Translations under genes and position numbers: made by a program
Assembly (NCBI GenBank): GCA_012513125.1
Contig: JAAZCS010000016.1
Span: 1 to 12,094 of the forward strand
Direction: 5' to 3'
Length of the DNA stretch: 12,094 bases
From: Treponema sp.
GTDB taxonomy: Bacteria; Spirochaetota; Spirochaetia; Treponematales; Treponemataceae
In this document: positions 1-7,305 of the stretch, in pieces
How positions within the stretch are numbered: the first letter of the stretch is position 1
Layout: each line of letters starts with the position of its first letter
Notes under the pieces: generated by a model
Databases searched by the model: none
What the model was told of the DNA's origin: nothing
The model's input: the letters and a program-made list of their open reading frames with translations, nothing else

Positions 1-272
1 CTTTTGTAATGACTCCTCTTAATTCGTTTTCTTTATCAAGTAGACCTATAGTTTTGAATACGGATGGAATAATTGATATTGAAATTGAAAAGTCACGAAC
101 AAAGGAAGTTGCTTTAGTTGTGGATGGACAGTCTCCAATTGAGTTGACCTTTGATGATCATATTAAAATTTCCATGATAGAAGAAAAAGTAAAATTAGTT
201 TTTTGTTCAACAAAAAAATTCTACAGTGCATTAAGATCAAAATTAAATTGGTCAGGGGGTCCTCATGCTTGA
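1..272 (+). CDS. nadK: NAD kinase, C-terminal part (5' end outside window)
   Basis: This is the last 90 or so codons of an ATP/polyphosphate-dependent NAD kinase, the cytosolic enzyme that phosphorylates NAD to NADP. The frame is open to the left edge (codons begin at base 3), so the ATG at 9 is internal. The visible part matches the family's C-terminal region: TPLNSFSLSSRPIVL corresponds to the conserved 'TP...S.RP.V' strand, followed by a VDGQ turn and an ending of the form LR.KLNW. The catalytic GGDG motif would lie upstream and cannot be checked. The stop codon (270-272) lies inside the start of recN, giving an 8-base overlap, so the two are almost certainly cotranscribed. A nadK-recN pairing is common in bacteria, which supports both calls. 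Confidence 0.87.
   Translation, partial: FVMTPLNSFSLSSRPIVLNTDGIIDIEIEKSRTKEVALVVDGQSPIELTFDDHIKISMIEEKVKLVFCSTKKFYSALRSKLNWSGGPHA
254..259 (+). promoter_or_regulatory. Shine-Dalgarno of recN inside nadK
   Basis: AGGGGG at 254-259 lies five bases before the recN ATG at 265. It is the only G-rich run in this AT-rich neighbourhood and fixes the recN start, despite the 8-base overlap with the nadK reading frame. The arrangement suggests that recN translation is coupled to, but not wholly dependent on, termination of nadK. Confidence 0.7.
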
Positions 273-2001
273 AGAACTAACTATAAAGGATTTTGCATTA
301 ATTGATTCGGATTATTTAGAATTTAATAGAGGATTAACAGTATTGTCTGGTGAAACCGGAGCGGGAAAATCTATTTTAATAGGTGCTATTTCTTTTTTAC
401 TTGGAGGAAAAGCCGATGTTTCACAAATCAGAACTGGTTCCGAAGAGGCTACTGTAACAGGTTGTTTTTATTTAGGAAAAAATCCTGAAAAGAAACTTAT
501 TGAAGATGAAGAAATAGAAAATGCTTGGCAATGGCTTGAGAATCATGGAATTGCACCTGAAAATGATCGGATTATTTGTAGAAGATATATAAAAATTAAT
601 GGAAAAAGTGCAACTTGGATTGGAGATACACCTGTAACCCGAAATGATTTAGCACAGTTTTCATCGTTCTTAATTGATATTCATGGTCAGCATGAACATC
701 AGTCATTAATGAGAATATCAGAACATCGGAAGTTTCTTGATATAAAAGCTGGAATAGTAAATGATGTTAATGATCTTACAAAATTGTATACAACTCTTGT
801 AAACAAACGAAAAGAACTGTCAAATTTGATATCTACAGAAAGTGACAGAGAACATAAACTTGAAATGTACAGTTTTGCTGTGAAAGAAATTTCAGATGCA
901 AAATTGTTACAAAACGAAGACGAGAAATTGGAACAAGAGGAAATAAAACTTTCTTCTTATGAAAAAATATTTTCTGATTTAAGAATTATTAATGATAGTT
1001 TGAATTCTACAGAAGAATCTGTTTCGCCAATATTAAAGAAAATTCGTAAAGAAGCGTCACAATTAGCTCAAATGGATAAATCTCTTGCTGGGTTATCTTC
1101 AAGATTAGAATCAGCATATTATGAAATATCTGATATTGCGGAAGAATATTCGCAGTATGAGCAAAGAATGATTTTTGATCCAAGTCGTTTGCAAGAAATT
1201 CAAGATAGACTCTCGTTAATTTATAATCTAAAAAAGAAATATACTTCTTCCGTTAATTCAAAACTACAAGAATTATTCGATTATTTACAGGAAGCTCAGA
1301 ATTTTATTAATGACAATTCTTCTTCAAATAGCATAAAAGCAAAGTTAGCTAGTGAAATATCAACCATAGAAAATGAAGTATTACAAAAAGCAACAATAAT
1401 ATCTAAAAAAAGGCAAAATGCATCGGTGCCTTTATCTCATGATGTGGAAGAAATCCTATCAAAATTGGGTATGGCTGGCACAAAGTTTAGTGTTTCAATA
1501 ACTCAAAAAACTGGCTCTGATGTAGAGCAAAAATGTGGACCTTATGGCATAGATGAAATAGAGTTTATGATTAGTGCGAATCCAGGTTCACCTTTATTGC
1601 CATTGGCAAAAATTGCATCTGGTGGTGAATTATCAAGAGTAATGTTGGCCTTAAAAACAATTTTTGCAATTTCAGATCAGGTTGACACATTGATTTTTGA
1701 TGAAATCGACACTGGTATAGGTGGTGAAGTAGCTGTTGCAATTGGTAGTCATTTGAAAAATTTAGCAAAAAATAAACAAATATTTTGTATTACACATCTT
1801 GCGAGTATTGCAGTATATGCCGATAATCAAATAAAGATAGAAAAATCTGTATCCGATAAGCTTACTTCATCAAATGTTTATGAAGTAAAAGGTGATAAGC
1901 GGGTTCAGGAAATTGCACGAATGCTTTCAGGTGATTCTGATTCAGGTGAATCGATTGAGCATGCAAGAACGATGTTAAAGAAATATAGTGGAGATTTCTA
2001 A
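265..2001 (+). CDS. recN: DNA repair protein RecN
   Basis: RecN is an SMC-like ATPase that acts early in recombinational repair of double-strand breaks, bridging DNA ends on the nucleoid. All hallmarks are present in 578 residues, close to the usual 550-570. The Walker A loop GETGAGKS is at 29-36. The conserved DIHGQHEHQSLM stretch is near 137-148. A long charged helical region at roughly 150-370 is expected to form the short coiled coil. The ABC signature SGGELSRV is at 452-459, Walker B LIFDE at 476-480 followed by DTGIGG, and the H-loop ITHLASIA just after. The N-terminus MLEELTIKDFALID is typical, so the start is secure, and a strong Shine-Dalgarno precedes it. The gene overlaps nadK upstream by 8 bases and the next gene by one base (TAATG). 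I see no LexA-type operator, since the promoter lies outside the window. Confidence 0.97.
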   Translation: MLEELTIKDFALIDSDYLEFNRGLTVLSGETGAGKSILIGAISFLLGGKADVSQIRTGSEEATVTGCFYLGKNPEKKLIEDEEIENAWQWLENHGIAPENDRIICRRYIKINGKSATWIGDTPVTRNDLAQFSSFLIDIHGQHEHQSLMRISEHRKFLDIKAGIVNDVNDLTKLYTTLVNKRKELSNLISTESDREHKLEMYSFAVKEISDAKLLQNEDEKLEQEEIKLSSYEKIFSDLRIINDSLNSTEESVSPILKKIRKEASQLAQMDKSLAGLSSRLESAYYEISDIAEEYSQYEQRMIFDPSRLQEIQDRLSLIYNLKKKYTSSVNSKLQELFDYLQEAQNFINDNSSSNSIKAKLASEISTIENEVLQKATIISKKRQNASVPLSHDVEEILSKLGMAGTKFSVSITQKTGSDVEQKCGPYGIDEIEFMISANPGSPLLPLAKIASGGELSRVMLALKTIFAISDQVDTLIFDEIDTGIGGEVAVAIGSHLKNLAKNKQIFCITHLASIAVYADNQIKIEKSVSDKLTSSNVYEVKGDKRVQEIARMLSGDSDSGESIEHARTMLKKYSGDF

Positions 2002-2804
2002 TGGCAAAGATATCCGAAGAAACAAGGCTACATTTTACAGAAGCAATAAAGCCTTATAAAGAAAGAATAATTCAAACTCTCGAAAAAGAAAAAACCATGT
2101 TGAATTCTATGCATACTGGTGATTCAGATTTAGAAACAAAAAAGCTAACTTTGTGTGAAGATATGATTTATGTTTCGTCTCTGTATGTTGCTCAGAATAG
2201 TCTTTCGTTAAAGTTGATGGAAGTAAAAAATAATGATGCATTAAATGAAGCAAGAAAGATACTGTACAAAGCAATTATTTATTTGGAAGAAATTGTTACA
2301 AATGTAATAGACACTCCTTATTCAGATTTTTCTCCTTATCATGAGAAAATTCAATCTGTTAATATTGAAAAACGATATCTAATTATTCGAAAACTTGGTT
2401 TATCTATTAGAATAATAAAAGATGCTTTTGGTGATAACAGTAAATGGAAATGGTCTTTTGTAGAGTTGGAAGGTAGGTTTACAACAATAACCAAGAATTT
2501 AATCGATATGAAGTCTGCCGTAAAGGATTATTTTGATCCAAGAGCTGAATACTATGAAACCACAGTTTTGTTTATTAGATTAATAATAAAATTATTAAAT
2601 AGTTCAGCAACGGCATATAGAGATAGATATGAATTATCAACAAGAAGAATTGATGATATGCGAAATGCTATCAAATATCTTTTAGCTTTACATAGATTAT
2701 ATATTGTATTAAATAATAAAGAACAAGCTGAAGATGTAAAGAAAAAAGCTGTAGTTTGGAAAGATAAAATGGACGCTGATAATAAAGCGGGATTAAATAA
2801 TTAA
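2001..2804 (+). CDS. Hypothetical helical protein in the recN operon
   Basis: I do not recognise the family of this 267-residue protein. It has no signal peptide or membrane segment, is rich in Lys, Glu, Ile and Leu, and reads as almost entirely alpha-helical, so it is probably cytosolic. Its N-terminal 60 residues resemble an amphipathic helical pair, and the C-terminal 70 (around STRRIDDMRNAIKYLLALHR) form another long helix region. No nucleotide-binding or catalytic motif is evident. The start codon shares its A with the recN stop codon (TAATG), with GTGGAG at 1988-1993 as a plausible ribosome site, so translation is coupled to recN. The next gene begins 4 bases after its stop. Its steady frame across 800 bases and tight packing show it is real. 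The position suggests a linked role with recN or the HD protein, but gives no function. Confidence 0.85.
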   Translation: MAKISEETRLHFTEAIKPYKERIIQTLEKEKTMLNSMHTGDSDLETKKLTLCEDMIYVSSLYVAQNSLSLKLMEVKNNDALNEARKILYKAIIYLEEIVTNVIDTPYSDFSPYHEKIQSVNIEKRYLIIRKLGLSIRIIKDAFGDNSKWKWSFVELEGRFTTITKNLIDMKSAVKDYFDPRAEYYETTVLFIRLIIKLLNSSATAYRDRYELSTRRIDDMRNAIKYLLALHRLYIVLNNKEQAEDVKKKAVVWKDKMDADNKAGLNN

Positions 2805-2808
2805 GTAA

Positions 2809-4026
2809 ATGAAGAAAGAATTAGTTCTGAAAATATTTGAAGCTTTTTCAATACAAAGATGGAATGATTTAGTTAGACCATTCGAACTCGTTGAAATGGA
2901 CAAAGCTGCCGAAAAAATGATTCTCGCTTACGTGATCGGAAAATTTGAGGAGAATAGGGGTGTTAAAATTGATTGGATTTGGATTATTAATGCATCTCTA
3001 TTTGATTTATTAAAAAAAATCGCATTGTGTGATATTAAAGCACCTGTTCAGCAAATGCTTAAAAAAGAATTTCCTGACGAATATATGCGTCTAAACGAAT
3101 GGGTCTTAAATCAGTATAAGTTATTAATGAATGATGACGAATTGTTCTCCCAGTTCACTTTATATATTGGGCAAAAAGCGGGTTCGTTTGAAATACCAGA
3201 TGAAGCAAAGAGTGCTGTTCATGTTTATAATGCAGCTCATAAATTTTCCACAATTAGAGAATTGCAAATGCTTTCTGTTGTGAATGAAAGAGAAAGAATA
3301 GAGAAAATTGAGAAAGATTTGCAATCAGAAATTCAGCCTTATTTAGATTTACCTGGTCTTCAAATGTTAATAAATCATCAAAAAGCATTTGATTTAGTAA
3401 TGAAAATTGAACAGCTTCGTTTTCAAACTAGATGGAATCAAACGCCACGAGTTCCTAAAACTAGTGTTCTCGGTCATAGTTATTTTGTTGCTATAATGAC
3501 TCTTTTGTTGGGTAGGGAAAGTAAACAAAAAAAATGTCAGAAGAGAATTATAAATAATTTCTTCAGTGCTCTATTTCATGATTTGCCTGAATCTGTTACA
3601 AGAGACATTATTTCACCCGTAAAGCAAGCAACTGATGAATTACCTTTTGTTGTAAAAAACATTGAGAATAAAATTGTAAGTAAAGAGTTACTTCCATTGA
3701 TGGAAGATTTTTTCAAAGATGAAATAATTTATTATACTAGTGAAGAGTTTTCAAACAGAATTAAGAATTCGAATAATGAAACAATTGAAGTTAGTTATGA
3801 AGAATTAAATGAAAAATACAATTCAGATGAGTATAGTCCCATCGATGGAAAACTTGTAAGAATTTCTGATCATTTATCCGCTTTATTGGAAGCAACAATT
3901 TCAATAAACCATGGTATTACATCATCTCATTTAGTTACTGGAAGAGATAGTTTGTTAAATCATTATGCAAAAAATAAAATAATTAATGAAATAGATGTTT
4001 ATAAATATTTTAATGAATTTGTATAG
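2809..4026 (+). CDS. HD-domain phosphohydrolase, YfbR-like, with extra N-terminal region
   Basis: This is a 405-residue predicted metal-dependent phosphohydrolase. From about residue 205 it follows the pattern of YfbR-type HD proteins (5'-deoxynucleotidases in E. coli): RWNQTPRVPKTSVLGHS with His223, then HDLPESVTRDIISPVK with His257-Asp258, Glu261 and the T.D..SPVK signature, and a final metal-ligand Asp354 in RISDHLSALLEA. All four expected HD ligands (H, HD, D) are therefore present and the enzyme should be active. Residues 1 to about 200 form a separate, mostly helical region that YfbR (about 200 residues) lacks and that I do not recognise. There is no signal peptide. The ATG lies 4 bases after the upstream stop without a good Shine-Dalgarno, implying translational coupling. 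A nucleotide substrate is inferred from the family; the actual substrate is unknown. Confidence 0.85.
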   Translation: MKKELVLKIFEAFSIQRWNDLVRPFELVEMDKAAEKMILAYVIGKFEENRGVKIDWIWIINASLFDLLKKIALCDIKAPVQQMLKKEFPDEYMRLNEWVLNQYKLLMNDDELFSQFTLYIGQKAGSFEIPDEAKSAVHVYNAAHKFSTIRELQMLSVVNERERIEKIEKDLQSEIQPYLDLPGLQMLINHQKAFDLVMKIEQLRFQTRWNQTPRVPKTSVLGHSYFVAIMTLLLGRESKQKKCQKRIINNFFSALFHDLPESVTRDIISPVKQATDELPFVVKNIENKIVSKELLPLMEDFFKDEIIYYTSEEFSNRIKNSNNETIEVSYEELNEKYNSDEYSPIDGKLVRISDHLSALLEATISINHGITSSHLVTGRDSLLNHYAKNKIINEIDVYKYFNEFV

Positions 4027-4044
4027 ACTTGGTCATTTTTTTCC

Positions 4045-4056
4045 GATAATTGTAAC
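4045..4056 (+). promoter_or_regulatory. Possible -10 box for a leaderless LysM transcript
   Basis: GATAAT at 4045-4050 differs from TATAAT at one base and sits six bases before the ATG at 4057, so initiation at the usual distance would fall on or next to the start codon. No Shine-Dalgarno precedes this ATG. A -35 box at normal spacing is not convincing (TTGTAT at 4019 would give a 20-base spacer), so the call is weak. Confidence 0.25.
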
Positions 4057-4926
4057 ATGGAATCTTCATTTACAAAAAAATTATTATTACTCAGTTGTTT
4101 AATTCTTTCTTTTACTTGTTTTTTATTTTGTGATTCATACTATGATGTTGCAAAAGGTGATACTTTATATTCAATAAGCAGAAAATATCAATTGACTGTT
4201 GCAGAATTACGAACAGCAAACAATTTATCTGAAAATGATGTATTAAAGGCGGGTCAAAAGTTAATAATACCCAAAGCTGATATTTCAGTTGCAGCAACTT
4301 TATCGGGAAAAGTTGTAAGTGAAAAAACAAATCAGAAAACAGAAATACATATTGTAGAAAAAGGTGAGACTCTATATAGAATTGCTCAAAATAGTAATAT
4401 GACTTTGCCTCAACTGTTAAGTATTAACAATCTTGATTCTTCTTCAGTTATAAAAGTTGGACAAAAAATTAAAGTATTTATAAAATCAACTGATGAAAAT
4501 AAAAATACAGAAATAAAACAAACAGAAATAAAAGATGAAATTAAAATAAGTGAACCTAAAATAAGTGATAATGGAACGAGCTGGCCAGTTAAGAATCCAA
4601 CAATAACTTCTGTAAATGGAAAAGTATCTGGAGTTCAGTTGTCTGCAACAACTAATGAACCTGTTGCATGTGTAAAAGAAGGAACTGTAATTTATACTGG
4701 AGTATATCGGGGTTTCGGAAAAGTTCTTTTTATACAATCAAAAACAGGTTTAATCTATGCATATACAAATCTTAGTTCAGTATCTGTCAAAAAAGGCGAT
4801 TATATCGTATTTGGAAAAGAAATTGGAAAGGTCGGAATTGATTCCATTACAGGAAAACCTCAATTAATGTTTATGGTATTTCAAAATGGGCAACCAATAG
4901 ATCCTTCTGTCGCTCCAAGGGGATAA
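4057..4926 (+). CDS. Exported double-LysM protein with degenerate LytM/M23 domain (NlpD-like)
   Basis: This 289-residue envelope protein has a basic, hydrophobic N-terminal export signal (about 1-25, ending CFLFC). It is followed by LysM repeat 1 (about 29-72, DVAKGDTLYSISRKY...LKAGQKLIIP) and LysM repeat 2 (about 97-141, HIVEKGETLYRIAQ...IKVGQKIKV). LysM domains bind peptidoglycan glycan. A Lys/Glu-rich linker with TEIK repeats (142-173) leads to a LytM-fold domain (about 175-286). That domain keeps the fold landmarks (WPV, VKKGD, NGQPIDPS), but the zinc-ligand positions are gone: VSGVQLS stands where HxGxD is expected, YAYTNL where YxHL is expected, and KPQLMF where HxHF is expected. It is therefore probably not a peptidase but an amidase activator or scaffold, like NlpD and EnvC. 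The signal end lacks a standard lipobox, so lipidation is doubtful. The HD gene's TAG stop is in the same frame 30 bases upstream, with no other start between. Confidence 0.87.
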   Translation: MESSFTKKLLLLSCLILSFTCFLFCDSYYDVAKGDTLYSISRKYQLTVAELRTANNLSENDVLKAGQKLIIPKADISVAATLSGKVVSEKTNQKTEIHIVEKGETLYRIAQNSNMTLPQLLSINNLDSSSVIKVGQKIKVFIKSTDENKNTEIKQTEIKDEIKISEPKISDNGTSWPVKNPTITSVNGKVSGVQLSATTNEPVACVKEGTVIYTGVYRGFGKVLFIQSKTGLIYAYTNLSSVSVKKGDYIVFGKEIGKVGIDSITGKPQLMFMVFQNGQPIDPSVAPRG

Positions 4927-4933
4927 ATCAAGA

Positions 4934-4970
4934 ATTCAAAGATAATCAATAAAAATGGTTATTTTTGAAT
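4934..4970. terminator. Hairpin between convergent genes
   Basis: Left arm 4934-4948 pairs with 4956-4970 around a 7-base A-rich loop. All 15 positions pair in plus-strand RNA, two of them as G-U wobbles. In minus-strand RNA those two become A-C mismatches, so the structure favours terminating the LysM transcript. The tail ATAGATTTTG is only moderately U-rich. The exonuclease stop codon (4959-4961) lies inside the right arm. Confidence 0.6.
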
Positions 4971-5537
4971 AGATTTTGTATCATCCAATATATGTAGAAA
5001 TACTTCTTTGCAAGTAATAGCATCATCTAAAGCCCGATGCATATTTCCCGGATTAATATTCATTTTTTCTGCCAGATAATTCAATTTCCAATGCCCTAAT
5101 GTTGGGTAAGCCCATCTTGACATTCTAAGTGTATCTATTACTTTATTTGAAAAATATTTGCAATTCGTTCTTAAGCATTCTTCATAGATGAAATTTAAAT
5201 CAAATTGTGCATTATGACCAATCAATACGGTATTATCTGTAAATGAGATAAAATCGTTCAAATAATTATCGATAGTGAGACAGCTTGTTACCATTTCTTG
5301 ACTTATATTTGTTAGATTTGTGATGAATTGTGGAATAAGACACTGTGGATTAAAAAGTTGATTCCAGTTATCAATTATTCCATCTTTATTGAATTTTATG
5401 GCTCCAATTTCTAGAATACGGTTATCACTGGGAGACAATCCTGTTGTTTCTGTATCGAAAGCAGTAAAAATTGCTCCGTCGTTGTAAAGACGGAGCAATT
5501 TTCTATAGTCTTGATAAAAACTATTTAGATGCGGCAT
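4959..5537 (-). CDS. DEDDh 3'-5' exonuclease, DnaQ/epsilon-like
   Basis: This 192-residue protein is a single DEDDh exonuclease domain, the fold used by the proofreading epsilon subunit of DNA polymerase III and by related RNases. Exo I is AFDTETTGL with Asp28 and Glu30. Exo II is IGHNAQFD with Asp113. Exo III is HRALDDA with His167 and Asp172. All catalytic residues are present, so it should be an active two-metal nuclease. It lacks the C-terminal polymerase-binding tail of a full epsilon subunit, so whether it proofreads or acts elsewhere is open. The ATG at 5537 lies inside the upstream mutase gene (17-base overlap) without a clear Shine-Dalgarno. TTG at codon 14 is the only other plausible start before the essential first strand. 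A strong hairpin occupies codons 12-24, which is unusual for a coding region. Confidence 0.87.
   Translation of the reverse strand: MPHLNSFYQDYRKLLRLYNDGAIFTAFDTETTGLSPSDNRILEIGAIKFNKDGIIDNWNQLFNPQCLIPQFITNLTNISQEMVTSCLTIDNYLNDFISFTDNTVLIGHNAQFDLNFIYEECLRTNCKYFSNKVIDTLRMSRWAYPTLGHWKLNYLAEKMNINPGNMHRALDDAITCKEVFLHILDDTKSIQK
5467..5502 (-). terminator. Intrinsic terminator of the mutase gene, inside the exonuclease frame
   Basis: The arms AAAATTGCTCCGTC (5467-5480) and GACGGAGCAATTTT (5489-5502) are perfect inverse complements of 14 bases around an 8-base loop. In minus-strand RNA the structure starts about 18 bases past the mutase stop (5521-5523), has a GC-rich core in very AT-rich surroundings, and runs into a stretch of five U. 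That is the classic rho-independent form. Read from the plus strand it also ends in four U, but nothing transcribes toward it from that side nearby. It lies within codons 12-24 of the exonuclease. Confidence 0.75.
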
Positions 5538-7305
5538 TTAAAACCGATTCAATATCTGTACTAATTTTATTGCAAAGAAGATTAGCTTTTTCTTTTGCTT
5601 CTATAAGCCATTCATCAGTGCCATTACCACTTGGAATAATTGAATTAATATAGAATTTAATTTTTGGTTCTGTTCCAGAAGGTCTTGCACTTACAATAGT
5701 TCCACTTTCGAGAACAAATTGAAGAACATTGCTTTTTGGCAAATTGATAGTTTTTTTACTTGCTGGATTTGCAGGATTATATGAGAAACTTTGTTCAATA
5801 TCTTTAATCTCAACAACTTTTTCACCACCAAGTGATTTTAGTCCATTTGTTCTTAATGAAGCCATTATTCCTTTCATTGTTTGAACTCCGCTACTACCAG
5901 GAAAGTTCTTTGAAATTGCTCTATCTTCAAAATAGCCAAATTCTTTATATAAATCATCAAGATGTTCGAGTAAACTCTTGCCTTTACTTCTCCAATACAA
6001 AGTCATTTCGGCACACATTGCTGCTGCAGAAATACCATCTTTGTCCATAACTTCTTTTTCTACTTTATAGCCATAACTTTCTTCAAGACCGAATACATAG
6101 TCAAAAGAATTATCTTTTTCAAAATTTGCCTCAACTGCTGCAATCCACTTAAATCCAGTTAAACATTCAATCATTGAAACATTATGTTTTTTGCAAATAT
6201 AGTCACCAAAAGGAGAAGTAACAATTGATCTGATAACTGCAGGTTTTTTAGGCATCTTTCCTTGTTCTTCGCGGGATAATAAAATGTAGTCCATTAAAAG
6301 AGCTCCCATTTGGTTTCCGCTTAACAAAATAAAATTTCCGTCCTTGTCAGGAAATGCTGTTCCAAATCTATCAGCATCAGGATCAGTTGCCATAACACAA
6401 TCGGCTTTTTCTTTTTTTCCAAGTTCAACAGCTAGTTTCAAAGCTGGTTTTTCTTCAGGATTTGGTTTTTCAACAGTAGGAAAGTTTCCATCAGGATTTC
6501 TCTGTTCAGGAACAGAAATTACTTTCAATCCAAGATCACCAAGAACTTTTTCAACATGCATTGCACCTGTTCCGTGAAGAGGAGTGTATACAATTTTAAC
6601 TTCTTTTGCTTTTTCTTTGATTAATTCAGGACGGAATAATTGTGCTTTACACATAGCCCAAAACTTTTCATCTATTTCTTTGTCGATGATTTGTAACATA
6701 CCAGTATTAATAGCTTCTGTTCTAGTCATAGATTTTACTGATGAAACTTTGTTTACTTCTTCAATAATTCCATTGTCATGAGGTTCAATAACTTGAGCAC
6801 CATCATTCCAATATGCTTTGTAACCATTATACATTCGTGGATTATGAGAAGCAGTAACTACAACACCTGTTGCAGCTTTTAATTCTCTAATTGCAAATGA
6901 TAATTCTGGAGTAGGGCGTAATCCTGAAAACAAATATGCTTTAATACCGTTGGCAGCAAATATTAGTGCTGTAGCTTCTGCAAAGACATCAGAATTTAGT
7001 CTGCTATCATAAGCTATAACGGCAGATAGTTTGCCTTCTTTTGCTTCTTTTGGAAATGCTTTCAGAACATAATTAGCAAGTCCTTGTGTTGCCAAATTTA
7101 TTTCAAGAGTATTCATTCGGTTTGTTCCACCGCCCATGATTCCTCTAAGTCCTCCAGTTCCAAATTCAAGAGATTGATAGAAACGATCTTCAAGTTCTTT
7201 GTAATCTTCTTTTGCTATTAAATCTTTGATTTCGTTGCTAAAACGCTCATCATTTTCAGCATTAATATAAGCATTGGCTCTCTTTAAAATTTCTGATTTT
7301 TCCAT
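5521..7305 (-). CDS. Phosphoglucomutase/phosphomannomutase (PGM2-like phospho-sugar mutase)
   Basis: This cytosolic alpha-D-phosphohexomutase interconverts hexose 1- and 6-phosphates, linking glycolysis to nucleotide-sugar and polysaccharide synthesis. At 594 residues it fits the longer PGM2/PgcA-type branch. The four active-site loops are visible: the N-terminal FGTGGLRGIMGGGTNRMN substrate loop at 48-65, the phosphoserine loop TASHNP with catalytic Ser153, the magnesium loop DPDADR at 308-313, the sugar-specificity loop GLEESYG at 406-412, and the phosphate-binding loop RPSGTEPK at 541-548. Everything needed for catalysis is intact. GGAG at 7311-7314 lies five bases before the ATG, supporting the start. 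The gene has its own promoter, is preceded on the same strand by a second mutase, and ends 17 bases inside the exonuclease frame next to a strong terminator hairpin. Glucose versus mannose preference cannot be read from sequence. Confidence 0.94.
   Translation of the reverse strand: MEKSEILKRANAYINAENDERFSNEIKDLIAKEDYKELEDRFYQSLEFGTGGLRGIMGGGTNRMNTLEINLATQGLANYVLKAFPKEAKEGKLSAVIAYDSRLNSDVFAEATALIFAANGIKAYLFSGLRPTPELSFAIRELKAATGVVVTASHNPRMYNGYKAYWNDGAQVIEPHDNGIIEEVNKVSSVKSMTRTEAINTGMLQIIDKEIDEKFWAMCKAQLFRPELIKEKAKEVKIVYTPLHGTGAMHVEKVLGDLGLKVISVPEQRNPDGNFPTVEKPNPEEKPALKLAVELGKKEKADCVMATDPDADRFGTAFPDKDGNFILLSGNQMGALLMDYILLSREEQGKMPKKPAVIRSIVTSPFGDYICKKHNVSMIECLTGFKWIAAVEANFEKDNSFDYVFGLEESYGYKVEKEVMDKDGISAAAMCAEMTLYWRSKGKSLLEHLDDLYKEFGYFEDRAISKNFPGSSGVQTMKGIMASLRTNGLKSLGGEKVVEIKDIEQSFSYNPANPASKKTINLPKSNVLQFVLESGTIVSARPSGTEPKIKFYINSIIPSGNGTDEWLIEAKEKANLLCNKISTDIESVLNAASK

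Noticed and set aside
265-2001. A defence-type SMC or ABC ATPase (with the following genes as effectors).
   Set aside because: The protein has the specific RecN features, including DIHGQHEHQSLM and DTGIGG, normal length and a nadK neighbour. It is the housekeeping repair gene.
2001-4026. The unknown protein plus HD hydrolase as a nucleotide-depleting anti-phage module.
   Set aside because: HD dNTPases are used in defence, but this one has the YfbR-type signature, sits in a housekeeping operon, and there is no sign of transfer, toxin or sensor domain. The idea has no positive evidence here.
4490-4570. Short A-rich direct repeats (acagaaataaaa-like) in the LysM gene.
   Set aside because: They encode TEIK-type linker residues in a low-complexity spacer between domains. 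Ordinary for such linkers and too few to be a repeat array.
4486-4737. A minus-strand frame of 83 codons across the LysM gene, rich in Phe, Tyr and Cys.
   Set aside because: It is the reverse reading of a Lys/Glu/Thr-rich linker and has no start signal. The plus-strand gene has clear domains.
6344-6781. Open plus-strand frames of 65-77 codons antisense to the canonical mutase.
   Set aside because: They mirror the codon structure of a well-conserved gene, lack ribosome sites, and their translations are low-complexity Ser/Phe-rich. They are shadows of the minus-strand gene.
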